This document shows, piece after piece, positions 1 through 10,530 of a stretch of DNA of 64,000 bases. The number at the start of each line of letters is the position of its first letter. The first letter of the stretch is position 1. The notes beneath the pieces are model-generated. The model was not told the DNA's origin and did no database searches. It saw nothing but the letters and a program-made list of their open reading frames with translations. Position numbers and translations under genes: made by a program. Source of the DNA: Gautieria morchelliformis (lineage: Eukaryota; Basidiomycota; Agaricomycetes; Gomphales; Gomphaceae); assembly GCA_015179125.1 (NCBI GenBank), contig WHVA01000036.1, forward strand, positions 186,001 to 250,000, in the 5' to 3' direction.

Positions 1-1
1 G

Positions 2-214
2 CTAGACCAGGAACTAGCTGTTACATGCAGCCCCTCACCGGTCGCTGAAGCGACCTTCCGGCAGGACATGGGCATCGACTCCCCACCCCATGTACCCGCC
101 GGCGATGCGGAGCTCCCGACGGACCCACGTCCACCGCCGGCCCCGTACACCGACATACCAATGTCAGATGCGGACTCCGAGGACCTCACCAGGTCCATAT
201 ATGAGGAAGTGTGA
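2..214 (+). pseudogene. C-terminal end of a Ty3/Gypsy Pol polyprotein (family G4), cut by the window edge
   Basis: The frame is open from base 2 and closes with TGA at 212-214. It is rich in Pro, Asp and Glu and ends with residues RSIYEEV. It is followed at once by a purine tract (about 225-235) and then by an LTR, the normal order at the 3' end of an LTR retrotransposon. The LTR that follows is the same family as the one at 58064, whose element runs off the other end of the window, so both ends of the window carry copies of one family. Only the acidic tail after the integrase is present here, so no catalytic motif can be checked. Marked pseudogene only because it is partial; the visible part has no break. 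Confidence 0.65.
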
Positions 215-235
215 GTTGTCCATAAAGGGGGAGGG

Positions 236-375
236 TGTAAATACACTATTTACCCGCATTGCCCTTAAGGCAATGCGCGCTACTGGATTGATTAGATAAT
301 CACTGTACAGTTCTTGCATGGGAACCGCATGGCGGTTCCCCAGATATTACCTTACAACTGTCACTACATAGCACA
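236..375 (+). repeat. 3' LTR of Ty3/Gypsy family G4
   Basis: Begins TGTAAATAC directly after a purine-rich tract and ends in CATAGCACA (TGT...ACA ends). It aligns along its length with 58064-58202, including the stretch from ACCCGCATT through the GCAATGCGC block to CACTACATAGCACA. At about 140 bp it is short for a Gypsy LTR. The similarity runs on a further 7-8 bases past the proposed end (GGAATTA), so the right boundary could be a few bases later. No target duplication can be tested because the 5' end is outside the window. Confidence 0.7.
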
Positions 376-690
376 CGGAATTAATTATGGTGCCAAATGA
401 CAAAATGACTGGGCCTGCTTCCGGTGTAGATTCTGATGCAGACACTGAAAGTTCAACATCTGAAGCCTCCGAGAAGCCAGGGAGGCGCAAAAGGGGAAAG
501 TCGACATCAACTGAAGAAGTCTGCAGCCAGCAATGTGCATGGGTTTGTGAGTACTTCAATCGCAACTGGTTCACCAAGGAGTAGATATGTGAGGGGTCAA
601 AAATATAATGTTATATGATAATAATGAGCTTACTGCGTATGGTAACTCAGAGCACTTCACTGATATAGGGCTCCCATCTGGGCATCACGA
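376..690. other. Intergenic stretch between LTR and LINE
   Basis: No recognisable gene. A 65-codon frame at 387-584 on the plus strand starts MVPNDKM and has a Ser/Asp/Glu-rich then Lys/Arg-rich composition (GRRKRGK). This could be a fragment of a nuclear protein, but no motif or splice context supports it. Confidence 0.4.
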
Positions 691-691
691 G

Positions 692-2422
692 TTTTTTTTT
701 TTTTTTCCATCCAATTTAATATCTTTTGGGGCCATACCCTATGTAAGACAAAGTATACATGTTCTTTCTTGTGCCTGTTCCTTCTCCCCTTTCGACCTCT
801 TTCTCTGCTTGTACTCTTTGGGCTTAGCCCTGAGTGTGTCCGTGCCTGTGTGAGCGGGGTATGTAATGTGTGTCTCTCTTCTCGTGTCCCTGTCCTCCTA
901 TCGCCTGTCCATTTTCCCTTTGCCTGGCAGCGTCGATACGTCCCTGTATTGCTTTTCGAATCGTTTGGTGTCGTGTATGTATCTGAATAGATGCTCCATC
1001 ACCTTGTGTCCTCCCAATAGTGTCTTTGCCGATTTTTCCCCTCTCTTCAACCTTCTCTCTAGCCTCCCTCTCTGCTCTCTATAAGCTGGGCAGCGGAACA
1101 GAAAATGGTGTACTGTTTCTGGAGCGTCTTGCACGCTGGGAATAGGGGCGATTCTGCCTTCCCTATCTTATGTAAGTGCTTGTTTAGCGTGATGTGTCCT
1201 GTTCTCAGCTGCACTAGTAGACTCGCTTGTTTGCATGGCATATTTGTTGTGATCTCCGAAAATGCTGCAGATGGCATTGTGGGATCAATCTCATGCGCCT
1301 ACACGGCTCTGGGGGACTTAGTGAATTTTTCCCTTGCTTCCCGCTTTAGTTTCACGTTGTGTCTTTGGATTTCTGCCACTCTGCTATTTGGCAGTTTTCC
1401 TCGACACTCAACCAGTATGTGCCGCTCGCCGCTAGTCTGTCCTTCCGCTGCTCTTTTTGCTTCTTCATCAGCCCTCTCATTCCCTCTCACTCCTTCATAT
1501 CCTGACACCCATCTTAAAACCACCTCGGCTCCTGTCTGGCATTCAACGACATCTTGTATTTGTCTGTGTAGAGCGTTCACCATGTACTGTCCTGGTATAA
1601 CCCTTTCTTTTCGGGTGGCTTGGATTGCTGCCTGGCTGTCCATCACTATCGTGTATCTCCTGCCTCTCTCGGAGTTCAACATCCTTGCACCCATTGCCGC
1701 CGCTGCCTGCTCCACCTCGAACACGGTGTGCTCCCTTTCTGAGCCTAGGTGTAGCCTCACTAACCTCCCCTCTCTTCCGTACCTGAATAGTACTACCGCT
1801 GCCCCCACTCCCCCTTCTATGCTCGACCCATCGGTGTACACCATGACCTCTGCCTCATCATCGTTCAACTCGCTCTTCGCTTGCTCTTTGTTCGGTGGAA
1901 TCCTCACTTTGAAGGCTGGGGCCCACTTTGGTCCGAACACCGTTGTCTGTATTTTTTCCATTGCATCTGGCTCTAGATTATAAGCGTGCATTATCTCATG
2001 CAGTGGAGATCTATGATGCCTTACGTATCTTTTTGCCACTCTGCTCACTTTTTCGCAAGTGGGTGACTCTGGGGGAGACATGCAAGTCGCACTGCTGCCC
2101 TATGCACTACTTTGGCTACTAGCAACGGGAAGGGGAGCAGATTGGTGTGTGCGTCGAGGGTGTCGTTGGCTATTGTTGTGAGAGCTCCTGTAATATGTAT
2201 TGCTGCTTGTCGCTGAATTCCCGCCAGTTTATTGACATATCCCTTGGTCCCCTTGCTTTTGTCCATCTCTGGCATGAGAAAGATGTCAGCCGCATATAGC
2301 ATTCTTGGGACTACCACTGTCATGTAGTATGTCCTCATGAACTTAGCTGTTACTCCCTTGGCCGGCTTATTGCTCCTCTTGCTGCACGGGATCCACGAAG
2401 ACTGTGCGTGCATAGTCTCCAC
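692..2422 (-). mobile_element. 5'-truncated Tad1-type LINE with poly(A) tail
   Basis: Read on the minus strand, this has the 3' half of a non-LTR retrotransposon: the end of the reverse transcriptase, an RNase H domain, a C-terminal CCHC zinc motif, a 3' UTR of about 190 nt, and a run of 15 A (plus-strand T run at 692-706). The 5' part (ORF1, endonuclease, RT fingers and palm) is missing, as is usual after abortive target-primed reverse transcription. Sequence right of about 2422 no longer matches LINE coding. I did not find a convincing target-site duplication around the tail. Confidence 0.8.
898..2422 (-). pseudogene. LINE ORF2 remnant: RT thumb, RNase H and C-terminal zinc motif
   Basis: Three frames make up one protein. 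2422-2045 carries the RT thumb (residues MRTYYMTVVVPRMLYAAD). A frame change near 2055 leads into 2081-1299, with RNase H signatures VYTDGSS, E in FEVEQAA, MDSQAA and the late NERADEEAK. A TAG at 1299-1301 then breaks the same frame, which continues to 1059. A further frame change near 1140 reaches the zinc motif (ACQDAPETVHHFLFRCPAY), ending at 898. The gene is therefore dead through two frameshifts and one stop. The order RT, RNase H, CCHC is that of Tad1/I-clade elements. Confidence 0.8.
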
Positions 2423-2551
2423 TCCTGTCCACGATTCCCCACTCGTTACCTCGCCTGACTCGTCCTACCACGCACTCAACTGTGCGTAAATCAATCACGA
2501 TCGGCGCCGTGGTCAAAGAGTAGAGGAATCTGGTGCGTATATCTGGCATTT

Positions 2552-2884
2552 ATGTACATTAACTTGTACGTCACTAACCTACAACGCACAATCACTGCAG
2601 CCTGTCGATCTAAGGCCAGCCAACTGCACGCTGAGTTCCTCCCCGAGGCACCCCCGACTGACCCACGGCTGCGACTTTTCCAATTTCAAATTGATACCTT
2701 CACCCGCGAGCATCTCTCCACCATGGTCAATTCCATCGCCGTCCACGCACCATCCGATTCCAGCAAACAGTTCAACGGCCAATACTTTCCAGATTCATCG
2801 GCCCTATGGCGCATGATCACTCGGCTTGCACGATATACAACCTCTGTGGATGGATGTCTAAGTGGGGCTATGACGGCCGAGTGA
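2552..2884 (+). CDS. Hypothetical 110-residue ORF
   Basis: An open frame with balanced composition starting MYINLYVTN and ending GAMTAE. I do not recognise it. It includes an N-terminal helix-like stretch rich in Ala/Ser/Lys and a C-terminal segment WRMITRLARY. It lies between the truncated LINE and the three-exon gene on the other strand and shares no obvious signal with either. It may be an exon of a decayed gene or a chance frame. Confidence 0.25.
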   Translation: MYINLYVTNLQRTITAACRSKASQLHAEFLPEAPPTDPRLRLFQFQIDTFTREHLSTMVNSIAVHAPSDSSKQFNGQYFPDSSALWRMITRLARYTTSVDGCLSGAMTAE

Positions 2885-3120
2885 AGAGGGCGATCGCGTT
2901 TCAAAAAGTTTTTTTCACATACTTGCATGTTTTTTAGTATCTGAAATTCAGTGCTCCAAAGCACTTATTTTTGGTGCTCATTTAATGATATTTTTGAGCA
3001 CTGATTTGTCAGTGCTCAAAGGTACTGAATATTACCGTTTGTGTAAAAGGTACCGAAATCTAATGTCGGAGTTTTCTCCAGTGAGTCCCTGCTATCCTCA
3101 ACCGCCAGACACTCGCTACC

Positions 3121-4008
3121 CTAGTCGGAGTCAGAGTCACATTCGGAATGCGACTCTGACGACGAATCCAATGATGGAAACGAGTCCGAAGCCGGAGAAG
3201 CCGAACAAATCCCGTCGGGGGCCTCATCTGCAAACACCGTACTAGTCGCCTGCGGCGCAGGATTATACACCTGAGGAAGAGGACTGCCCACACATGGAGC
3301 CTGAGCCACAATGAGGCGATTCCCGTAGTCATGGTCTTGACAATCCAGGATGCTAGTCCATGCGACGACAGGATACGGATCAGAAACCATGGGTTCGGAT
3401 ATGAGTATGTGGGGGGCGAGGAAGGGATACTGAGAGGGAATGACACCATGGCAGTAGTCTTCTTGGAGCCTGATGTTTGGCAGGATTGACTACGCGAGAG
3501 AGTCAGTGCGGATTGTGCGTCAGCTTAGGATTAGACATACCAAAGCTGGATCGACCCAATCTGGAGGGCCATACATGTCGAAACGACGGCGAGTTCGAAG
3601 GGCCAGCCTTCTTGCCTCGTTCACGGCTAACACGTACAGGCCCCTGGCTTCGTCCTCGGTCTGGGCTGGAGTGCCATGCTGAAGCGACTCTTGCGCAGAA
3701 TTGCCGGCACTGGTCTTCTTCTGCATGTGCAGGGTATTAGAAGCTGTGCACCGTCACGGTGGTGAACTTGAACTCACCGCAGATGCCATCTCTGCTGCGA
3801 CGTCGGGACTGACATCGCCAGAGATTGTCGGTAATATGGGTTGGTGTTTGGAGAACTGAGTGGAGCCGTGAGGAAGAGTGAAGGACTCTGGTGAGATACA
3901 GTAACCCACCGATCGCCAAAGGGCGCCAGTCAACGCTGTTAGCATGATTCGGGGAACGTTAAAGAGGCTCAGGCGCGCAGAGAATAGGATGGAGAAGAAG
4001 GCAGCCAT
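3121..4008 (-). CDS. Three-exon gene for an unknown protein of about 259 residues
   Basis: Exon 1 is 4008-3778 (77 codons, start MAAFFSILFSARLSLF), exon 2 is 3720-3541 (60 codons) and exon 3 is 3489-3121 (122 codons plus stop). Intron 1 (57 nt) has GTGAGT, a CTAAT branch-like site and CAG. Intron 2 (51 nt) has GTATGT and TAG. Both are phase 0, and the frame stays open across both joints, which is strong support for a real gene. The N-terminal 40 residues are hydrophobic and could be a signal anchor or a mitochondrial leader. The tail is Ser/Asp/Glu-rich (SSSESHSECDSDSD). Exon 3 has a proline- and tyrosine-rich middle (YPFLAPHIL, VVAWTSILDC). I do not recognise the family. A TATA-like TTAAATAA lies about 75 bp upstream. 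Confidence 0.65.
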
Positions 4009-4080
4009 GTGGATTGTGAAATGATGTGGGAGAGTGAAAGAATGTCGCTGTGTTGTATTTTGTGTTACCAGAGGTGCAAA

Positions 4081-4088
4081 TTATTTAA
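4081..4088 (-). promoter_or_regulatory. TATA-like element of the three-exon gene
   Basis: TTAAATAA on the minus strand, about 73-80 bp upstream of the proposed start codon at 4008. Position and strand fit a fungal promoter, but only by inference. Confidence 0.35.
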
Positions 4089-4099
4089 GGAGCGGGTAG

Positions 4100-5100
4100 G
4101 TGAGACAGCCGCAGGAGGGGGAGTCCCCACTTTCTCCGAAGGAGAGGGAGGGTCTTCTCGAACGCAGTATGCGTGAGTGCACTAACGCGGATATATTTGT
4201 ATTCATTTTAGTTGTTGAGTTATCCTGGGGGTGTTTTTAACAGTGGTCCCATGATTAATCCGCAGTGGCCCTTGTCTGCTGGCGCTTTTCGTTGAACTTG
4301 CCTGATTTAAGTAGGCTGATCCACGGAAAATAAGAAACATACTCCTTCAAGGTTGATACATGAATGATCGCCGACTTACTGCCCCACTAGTTCAGGAGGG
4401 ACACGGTGTGTTGTGGGCCGCCAACTCACATGAAGCGGAACAATCATCAACAGCGACATCGATGGTGCCAGCCCCCATTTCTTGTACTCCATCGTGGTCG
4501 GATAAACTGCAACGTCTTAGTCGTTTTAGCTACTAGCAATAGTAGATACCTCCAGATTGGAAATTTTTGAATTGCTACCTACTGTAAGCCTGGCATCTTC
4601 CCCAAACATTCGACCTAGCTCGGTTTACATCTTCGAATTAGGATCGACTTGTTTGACTCAATGGTCTATTTCCAGTTAATTTCTCACTGATGAACAAGAA
4701 CCATTTACAGGCTTAGCTAGAGTGATGCTCACCGCAGAATGACCAGACATCTTGCAAACTCAGTTACCAAATTCTAATAGATCCAACCGTCATCAGACTC
4801 ATCACTTCCTTATTCCAATTTCCTTGTTTTCTAACACAATTAATCTAATTAACACAGTAGGTAATGTGAAATATGATTGCTTGAGACCAACACATTCAAA
4901 AAGCCATCCAAAGCAAATCGACGCACGAGTCTAACACCACCAGTCAATCATACGGCAATCCTCCCACACCCTTTTCTCCAGCAGGCCCATCTTTGCGAAA
5001 TGACGCACCCCTTTTGTCACCCTCTATATCCCTCCCACGTCCCTCTACATCCCTCCCATGCCCTTCTACATCCCCCCCACGACCTCTCCCTCGTCCACGC
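4100..5100. other. About 1 kb without a recognisable gene
   Basis: Short frames only (for example 4752-4934), with no motifs or splice context. The stretch 5020-5095 is a run of C/T-rich near-repeats of 15-16 nt (CATCCCTCCCACGTCCCTCTA-like units), a small imperfect minisatellite. Confidence 0.4.
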
Positions 5101-5105
5101 TCCCA

Positions 5106-6270
5106 TCATGCATGATTCGCTTGCGGCCTCGCCATTGTCCAGGCCGAAAGCTGCCATGAGGGGAAGTCATCGTCATCGTCGAGTCCCACGGTCTGGAGTC
5201 ATGGAAGGTATATACCCATGGCTCCCTGACTTGCGCTGGAGCCAGACATGACGAGGTTTGTGGAAAAGACTGCGATGGAAGCTCATGGTGGTGATAAAGG
5301 ATACAGATGTATGACTCACGTGCGGCCTCGCGATTTTCCAGGCTGGGGGCTGTAGTGATGCAAGGCACCATCGATTCTCTTGTTCCGCAGGAATGGAGGG
5401 CACGCACCCATAGCTCTTTGGCTTCCATTGAAACCGGATATGGCGAGGTTCATGAGAATGGCCGCGATGGAAATTCCTGTGTATTTCTGAGATAAATGAC
5501 TGGATGTGAATGAACCAGCATGCTCACGAGTGTTGTTCGTCGAATGAGATATAAGGTACGCGAGTGTCGGGAAGAACATGGGCATTGGTGAATATGAAGA
5601 CGAGGGGGGGAATATTGTGCACCGGAAGATAGATATACAGGGTCTCCCAGCACGGAGTTCAGCCCGTCGCTATGCATAACACTGTGGGAGGGACACATAT
5701 CTTTTGAACAATTGTGGTGTAATAGAAAGAAAGTGGGGAGATAAGGGACGGTAGTATGGGTGGTCTGACGGGGTTTTTATATCTGCTGGTCACTTGGAAA
5801 GCCAGCGCGCTTCCACGGGGACCCCAGCTCGAACACAACTCCATCGTGCCGGGTCGTGATGGAAAGGGTGCCGGGTATCTCGATACGGTACTGGAAAAGA
5901 GCACTAGCATGAATCTAGGAAGAGGATAGTACTCGAAAGTAAATTTCTCTCCAACCAGGTCCCCAAGATGAGGGGGGCGTCAGGATCTGGGACAGGTGCA
6001 AACGTTCTAAGCGGCTGAGTCCCTCCTGGAATGTTGCAGTATTAGTGGACTGGACGCCGGACGCATACGCCACCTCCCCGTCATGAATGGACACACGTAC
6101 CCATCATAAACCACAGCGCGCATTTGAGCTCTTTGTTGGGAAGAAACTGTCTGCATCCCGCTCATGTGCGTACACTGTGGGAATCCCAGCGCCTTTACAG
6201 GAGATGCATTTAGGTTCCAGCTTCATACTCACGCCATGTCGGATATCGCCTCGGAGGTCGGGAGAGCGTG
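5106..6270 (-). repeat. Segmental duplication, copy A (TATA-driven unit)
   Basis: Aligns base by base with 7483-8650 in the same orientation, with a 15-25 percent difference by eye and small indels. Part of it also matches 42690-43215 in the opposite orientation. On the minus strand the unit has a clear TATA (AGATATAAAAACC, 5774-5784) followed 60-90 bp later by an ATG and frames of 82-120 codons. The frames are not conserved in register between the copies beyond the first 20 residues (MCPSHSVMHSDGLNSVLG). That suggests a transcribed but non-coding or decayed unit. The family is not one I recognise. Confidence 0.6.
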
Positions 6271-6274
6271 GTCA

Positions 6275-6640
6275 CCACCGTTGGAATTATGTAAGCTTCC
6301 GATTGGAAATTATAGTTCAGTCAGGGTCCGGTATCCAGGATCCTGGCCCCAATCAGTAGCCGCCCCGACCGGACCCTGATCGTCATTCCATTGCCAATTA
6401 AGTCGGATCATCCGTCAGACATGGGATCTCCGACAGGCGAGCGAAGCATACGTTCCTGTTCACCCGGCTGTTTTTGGGCACCGCCCTGCATCCCCACATG
6501 CTTCCTCCTTCTATCTTAGCGCTCCATTCACTCGACCTTGGTGCTTCCTGCCCAGTCCATCTATAGCACATCAACGCAATTCTTACCAGTTCCGCGTCGC
6601 TTCTCCGTACGTCTCCCTGCATAAGTTTCGAACTCTGTGT
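6275..6640 (+). repeat. Tail repeat shared with 9528-9915
   Basis: Contains the phrases ATGTAAGCTTCCGATTGG and CCATTGCCAATTAAGTCGG, which recur in the same order at 9590-9715; the first part also recurs weakly at 8930-9040. It follows duplication copy A. In the second array the same tail is separated from copy B by about 880 bp. No gene is recognised in it. Confidence 0.6.
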
Positions 6641-6649
6641 ATCGTAAGT

Positions 6650-7083
6650 AGTTGACGAGCAAGGGAACTGCGCTCACTGGCGCGTGTCACATACCTCCCT
6701 CCCTCATCCAGAGACCCAGGCAACGGTGTTTGTCGGAATCACTTGTAGAATGGGTCGTAATACAACAAATACATCAAATTCAAAACAAAAACGTTATCGC
6801 ATTGGAGACTGCACGACGTTGACATGGGCAAAACACGATGCATTTAATCCTTCTCCTTCCTTTTCGTGAGGCAGCTCCTCTCATGTTTGTCCCGGTAATC
6901 CTTCCGGGAATAACGATGGTTACTGGTGAGAAAAATAATTTTTGAACAGGCAAACTACATACACGGAACGGGATAATGTGCCTACCAGATACCACACTCA
7001 TAGATATTGCCTTGGTTCTTTGTAGTTACATGACGAATCCCTTCAGGCCTACCCACAAAGTACTTTCCGCTGTGAGAAGTTGA
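6650..7083. other. Stretch without recognisable gene
   Basis: Only short frames on both strands; nothing with motifs. It lies between the tail repeat and the zinc-finger-like ORF. Confidence 0.4.
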
Positions 7084-7111
7084 TCAAAATGACAGGCTCC
7101 AAGGCTCGTGG

Positions 7112-7483
7112 CTAGTGATAGATGTACCAGGTGCACCTGAAGGGCGTGAACTCTTTAAGGTGGATGCGGCGAATGTGAGATTGGACCTGCTTCCTGGTGC
7201 CGATGAAGTGACATGGGGGTGAACCTGACTGAAAATAGTTGCACTGGCACTTTCTGACGCCGTTGGACTTGACCGTGATGATATATTGTTGGAGGTTGGC
7301 TGCCGTGGCGATTTGGTACAGCTGCATGAGCTTGTGTTCGGTAGGGCCGCGGAACGCGCCGGGATTAATCGCCGGGGAAGCATCACAAGGAACCTGGTTG
7401 GACACGTGTGGCACAAAGTTATCATAACAGGCAACACCTAGGATGTCTTCCATATAAGATATCAATGATGATACGAAATGCAT
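7112..7483 (-). CDS. Hypothetical ORF with C2H2-like zinc finger
   Basis: 123 codons, start MHFVSSLISYM. The last third has Cys and His spaced like a classical finger followed by a linker: KCQC, PPCHF, then HIRRIHLKEFTPFRC. The H-x4-H spacing and the LKEFTPFRC segment resemble the linker between two C2H2 fingers. The first Cys pair is CxC, not CxxC, so it is not canonical. A GTGCACCTGG site near the end could be a splice donor, so the frame may be one exon of a longer DNA-binding protein. It sits just upstream of duplication copy B. Identity uncertain. Confidence 0.35.
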   Translation of the reverse strand: MHFVSSLISYMEDILGVACYDNFVPHVSNQVPCDASPAINPGAFRGPTEHKLMQLYQIATAANLQQYIITVKSNGVRKCQCNYFQSGSPPCHFIGTRKQVQSHIRRIHLKEFTPFRCTWYIYH

Positions 7484-8650
7484 GATTCACCTGCCGCCTC
7501 GCCATTGTCCAGACCGAAGGCTGCCATGAGGGAAGTCGTCATCATCGAGTCCCACGTTCTGGAGTGATGCAAGGGACATACCCATGGCTCCCTGACTTGC
7601 ACTGGAGACAGACATGGCGATGTTTGTGGAAAAGACTGCGAGGGAAGCTCATGGCCGTGATACAGGATACAGACGCATGGCTCACGTGCGGCCGCGCAAT
7701 TGTCCAGGCAGGGGGCTATAACGATGATACGGGCCATTGAGTCTCGTGTTCCGCAGGCATGGAAGGCACACACCTGTAGCTTCCTGGCTTGGATTGAAAC
7801 CGGACATGGCGACGTTCATGAGAAGGGCTGCGATTGAAATTCCTGTGTGTATTTGTGAGATAAATGACTGGGCGTGAATGAACCAGCATGCTCACGAGTG
7901 TCATTTGAAGGAGATATAAGGTAAGCCAGTGTCCGGAAGAACATGCGCATGAGTGAAGATAAAGACGATGGGGGGCATATTGTGCACCGTGAGACGAATA
8001 TACAGGCGCTCCCAGCACGGAGTTCAGCCCGTCGCTGTCCATAACACTGTGGGAGGGACACATATCTTTTGAACAATAGTGGTGTAATAGAAAGCAAGTG
8101 GGGAGATAAGGGACGGTAGTATGGGTGGTCTGACGGGGTTTTTATATCTGCTGGTCATTTGGAAAGCCAGCGCGCTTCCACGGGGACCCCAGCTCGAACA
8201 CAACTCCATCGTGCCGGGTCGTGATGGAAAGGGCGCCGGGTATCTCGAAACGGTACTGGAAATAGCGCGCTAGCATGAATCTAGGAACAGACTAGTACTT
8301 GAAGGTAAATCTGGCTGCAACCACGTCAAGATGAGGGGGTGCGCCAGGTGCAGACGTTCAGTCCCTAATAGGACGCGGGGGCGCCAAGACACTGTATACC
8401 AAAATGCTAGAACGTTGCAGAAATACATATAAGTGGACTAGACGGCGGAGGCATACTTCACCTTCCCCTTCCCGTCATGACTGGACACACCCACCCACTA
8501 TAAACCACAGCGCCCATTTGAGCTCTTTGTTGGGAAGAAACGGCCGGCGCCCCGCTCATGTGCATGCACTGTGGGGAGCGTCTTTACAGGGAATGCATGT
8601 AGCTTCCAGCTTCATACTCACGCCATGTCGGATATCGCATGGGAGGGTCT
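7483..8650 (-). repeat. Segmental duplication, copy B (TATA-driven unit)
   Basis: Second copy of the 5106-6270 unit. The TATA is at 8139-8149 (minus strand AGATATAAAAACC). The first ATG after it (8063) opens a 115-codon frame to 7716, starting MCPSHSVMDSDGLNSVLG. This is the longest frame among the three copies, but it diverges from the others after about 20 residues. A CAG/GTGTGTG junction near 7773 could be a splice donor in copies B and C. The unit is transcribed at best; coding status is unclear. Confidence 0.6.
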
Positions 8651-8764
8651 GGATGTCTGCTGAAAAGACGGAAGGGGATATATGGCGGCGCTGCAGATTA
8701 CCTTCATAGACTGATACACGTGTTGACATAGTTGAATACTGATCATCCACAACATAACTGGCCT

Positions 8765-8786
8765 CCCCCCCGCCCCCCCCCCCCCA
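8765..8786 (+). repeat. Poly-C tract
   Basis: A run of C with a single G, about 22 nt long, at the junction between copy B and the next segment. Length is likely to vary and is error-prone in sequencing. Confidence 0.7.
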
Positions 8787-9527
8787 CCGGCAGCTTGAAG
8801 CCGCCGTCGAAGTCGTAAACCTAATTTTTCATAGTTGGTAATGGAAGGATAAGTAGATTGAACCTTTATGATCGATCGGCCTTGTCCTTACAGTCAAGAG
8901 CGGAGCCCATATATAGCCATAGTGCCGGTCGGAGACGATCAGGGAGAGCGCGCGTCACCACAGTGGTTCTTCCAGCACGCCGCTGATTGTCGTTCCATTG
9001 CCAATTACTGTAAGTCTCATCATCCGTCCGACATGTGATGTGATCTGCGAGAGGCGTGATACTCCAATGATACGTGATAACGCCCAAGACGACTATTCCT
9101 GGCACCCGCGCGTATCTGTTCTTTTCATTGACTTGCAACGCTTCCGGCCTGATCTGCATGCTTCATGTTCCCACGGTGAGCCAACACCCAGGAGTCTGGC
9201 CCCATCGCGCGTTCGTCGCCCATGTTGCCCGCTTTCCTTCGCGCTCGCGCTGACCCTCCACCTCACGCCAGGCACGCACTGAGAATCGATTTGATGCCTC
9301 TCTTCCCGCGATGCACTTGTCCCTTCGTTTGTGGTCATGCATGCTGTAGCTTGTCAGTCTCCACTCATAGCGCTCTAGTTGTTTTTTTTTCATTTTTTTT
9401 CTCCATTTATATCTATCGGGGCATCACCATATGTTATATAATAATTACAATAGTTTCCATCTCATACTGGCGTATCGAGCCGCCGTTTGGCGCACACGCC
9501 CGTGGAGTCGAAACCACCACCATGGTG

Positions 9528-9915
9528 CCGGTCGGAGATCGTCGGGAGAGCGTAGTCCGGCCGCCTTGATATGGTTCAGAGCCGTGTAATTATGTAAGCT
9601 TCCGATTGGAAATTATAATATTTCAGGGTGCGGTACGCAGGTCCCTGGCACCAGTCACTAGCCGCCCCCGCCACGACCGGACCCTGATCGTCGTTCCATT
9701 GCCAATTAAGTCGGATCATCCGTCAGGCATGGGATGCGATCTCGGACAGGCGAACGAAGCATACCCTCCTGGAGTCATGCGGCTGTTTTTGGATATGCTT
9801 CCTATCTTCGCGCTCCATTCATGACTCGACCCTATAGCACATCAACACCAGTTCCGCTTCGCTCCTCCGTGCGTCTCGCTGCCGACGTTGTCTTCGCCGG
9901 GCATAAGTTTCGAAC
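9528..9915 (+). repeat. Second copy of the tail repeat
   Basis: Matches 6275-6640 over most of its length, including the GACCGGACCCTGATCGTCRTTCCATTG region and the later TATAGCACATCAAC. A frame at 9734-10138 (134 codons) runs through it, rich in Ser, Pro and Arg, with no motif. I regard that frame as chance. Confidence 0.55.
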
Positions 9916-10530
9916 TCTGTTCGTTTTCATCCCCGCTCCTCTGTCCATCTCCCTGTTCTCCACCATCAGTCCCTTGAAATCGAGTTCCGAATATTCCTTC
10001 GCGGTCCCCGTTTCAGCTCACTCTTCTTTGTCAGCCTCTTCCCAAACAGTGAATACACGGTATTCCGAAATGCAATATCGAGAACATGGGGCACCTCGAA
10101 CGGCATTTCGGCCTTCTCCATCACCTCCACTCGAGTAGTTTTTTGTCCAGAGAGTGGTTACGTGTGGTACATTCTTGTGTGAATGAGACGCGGCGTAATA
10201 AGGAATGTGGAAGGAATTAGTGGATGTGACGTGTCTTCAGGTTTATGTACTTCACTCATTTCCAAGCCTGACAGGCTGGGGCGTCTTCATGGCTGGCAGG
10301 TACGGCTCTGCGGTTCCATGTGATCTATATCCATTATTAACCAAAGCGAGGGGTGCAGAGTGGAAAACTGCCTGCCAGCGGGTGCTTCTCCAATTTCAAA
10401 TAAGCCAATATTACTCTAATCGTCCTTCGGTGATTCCGGGATACCCAGAGAATCGGATCCGCTGCGCGAGACTGTTTCCCGGAGACTCGGCGGAGACTCC
10501 CGCAGCCAAACAGCGATCCGCCGTCTACTA
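9916..10530. other. Stretch without firm gene
   Basis: A 108-codon frame at 10205-10531 (start MWKELVDVTCLQ) has balanced composition, but no motif or partner copy. Its stop codon overlaps the left end of the TA-flanked MITE at 10531. Confidence 0.3.

Noticed and set aside
1105..1983. 292-codon plus-strand frame
   Set aside because: It is the antisense shadow of the LINE RNase H frame on the minus strand, which has clear catalytic motifs.
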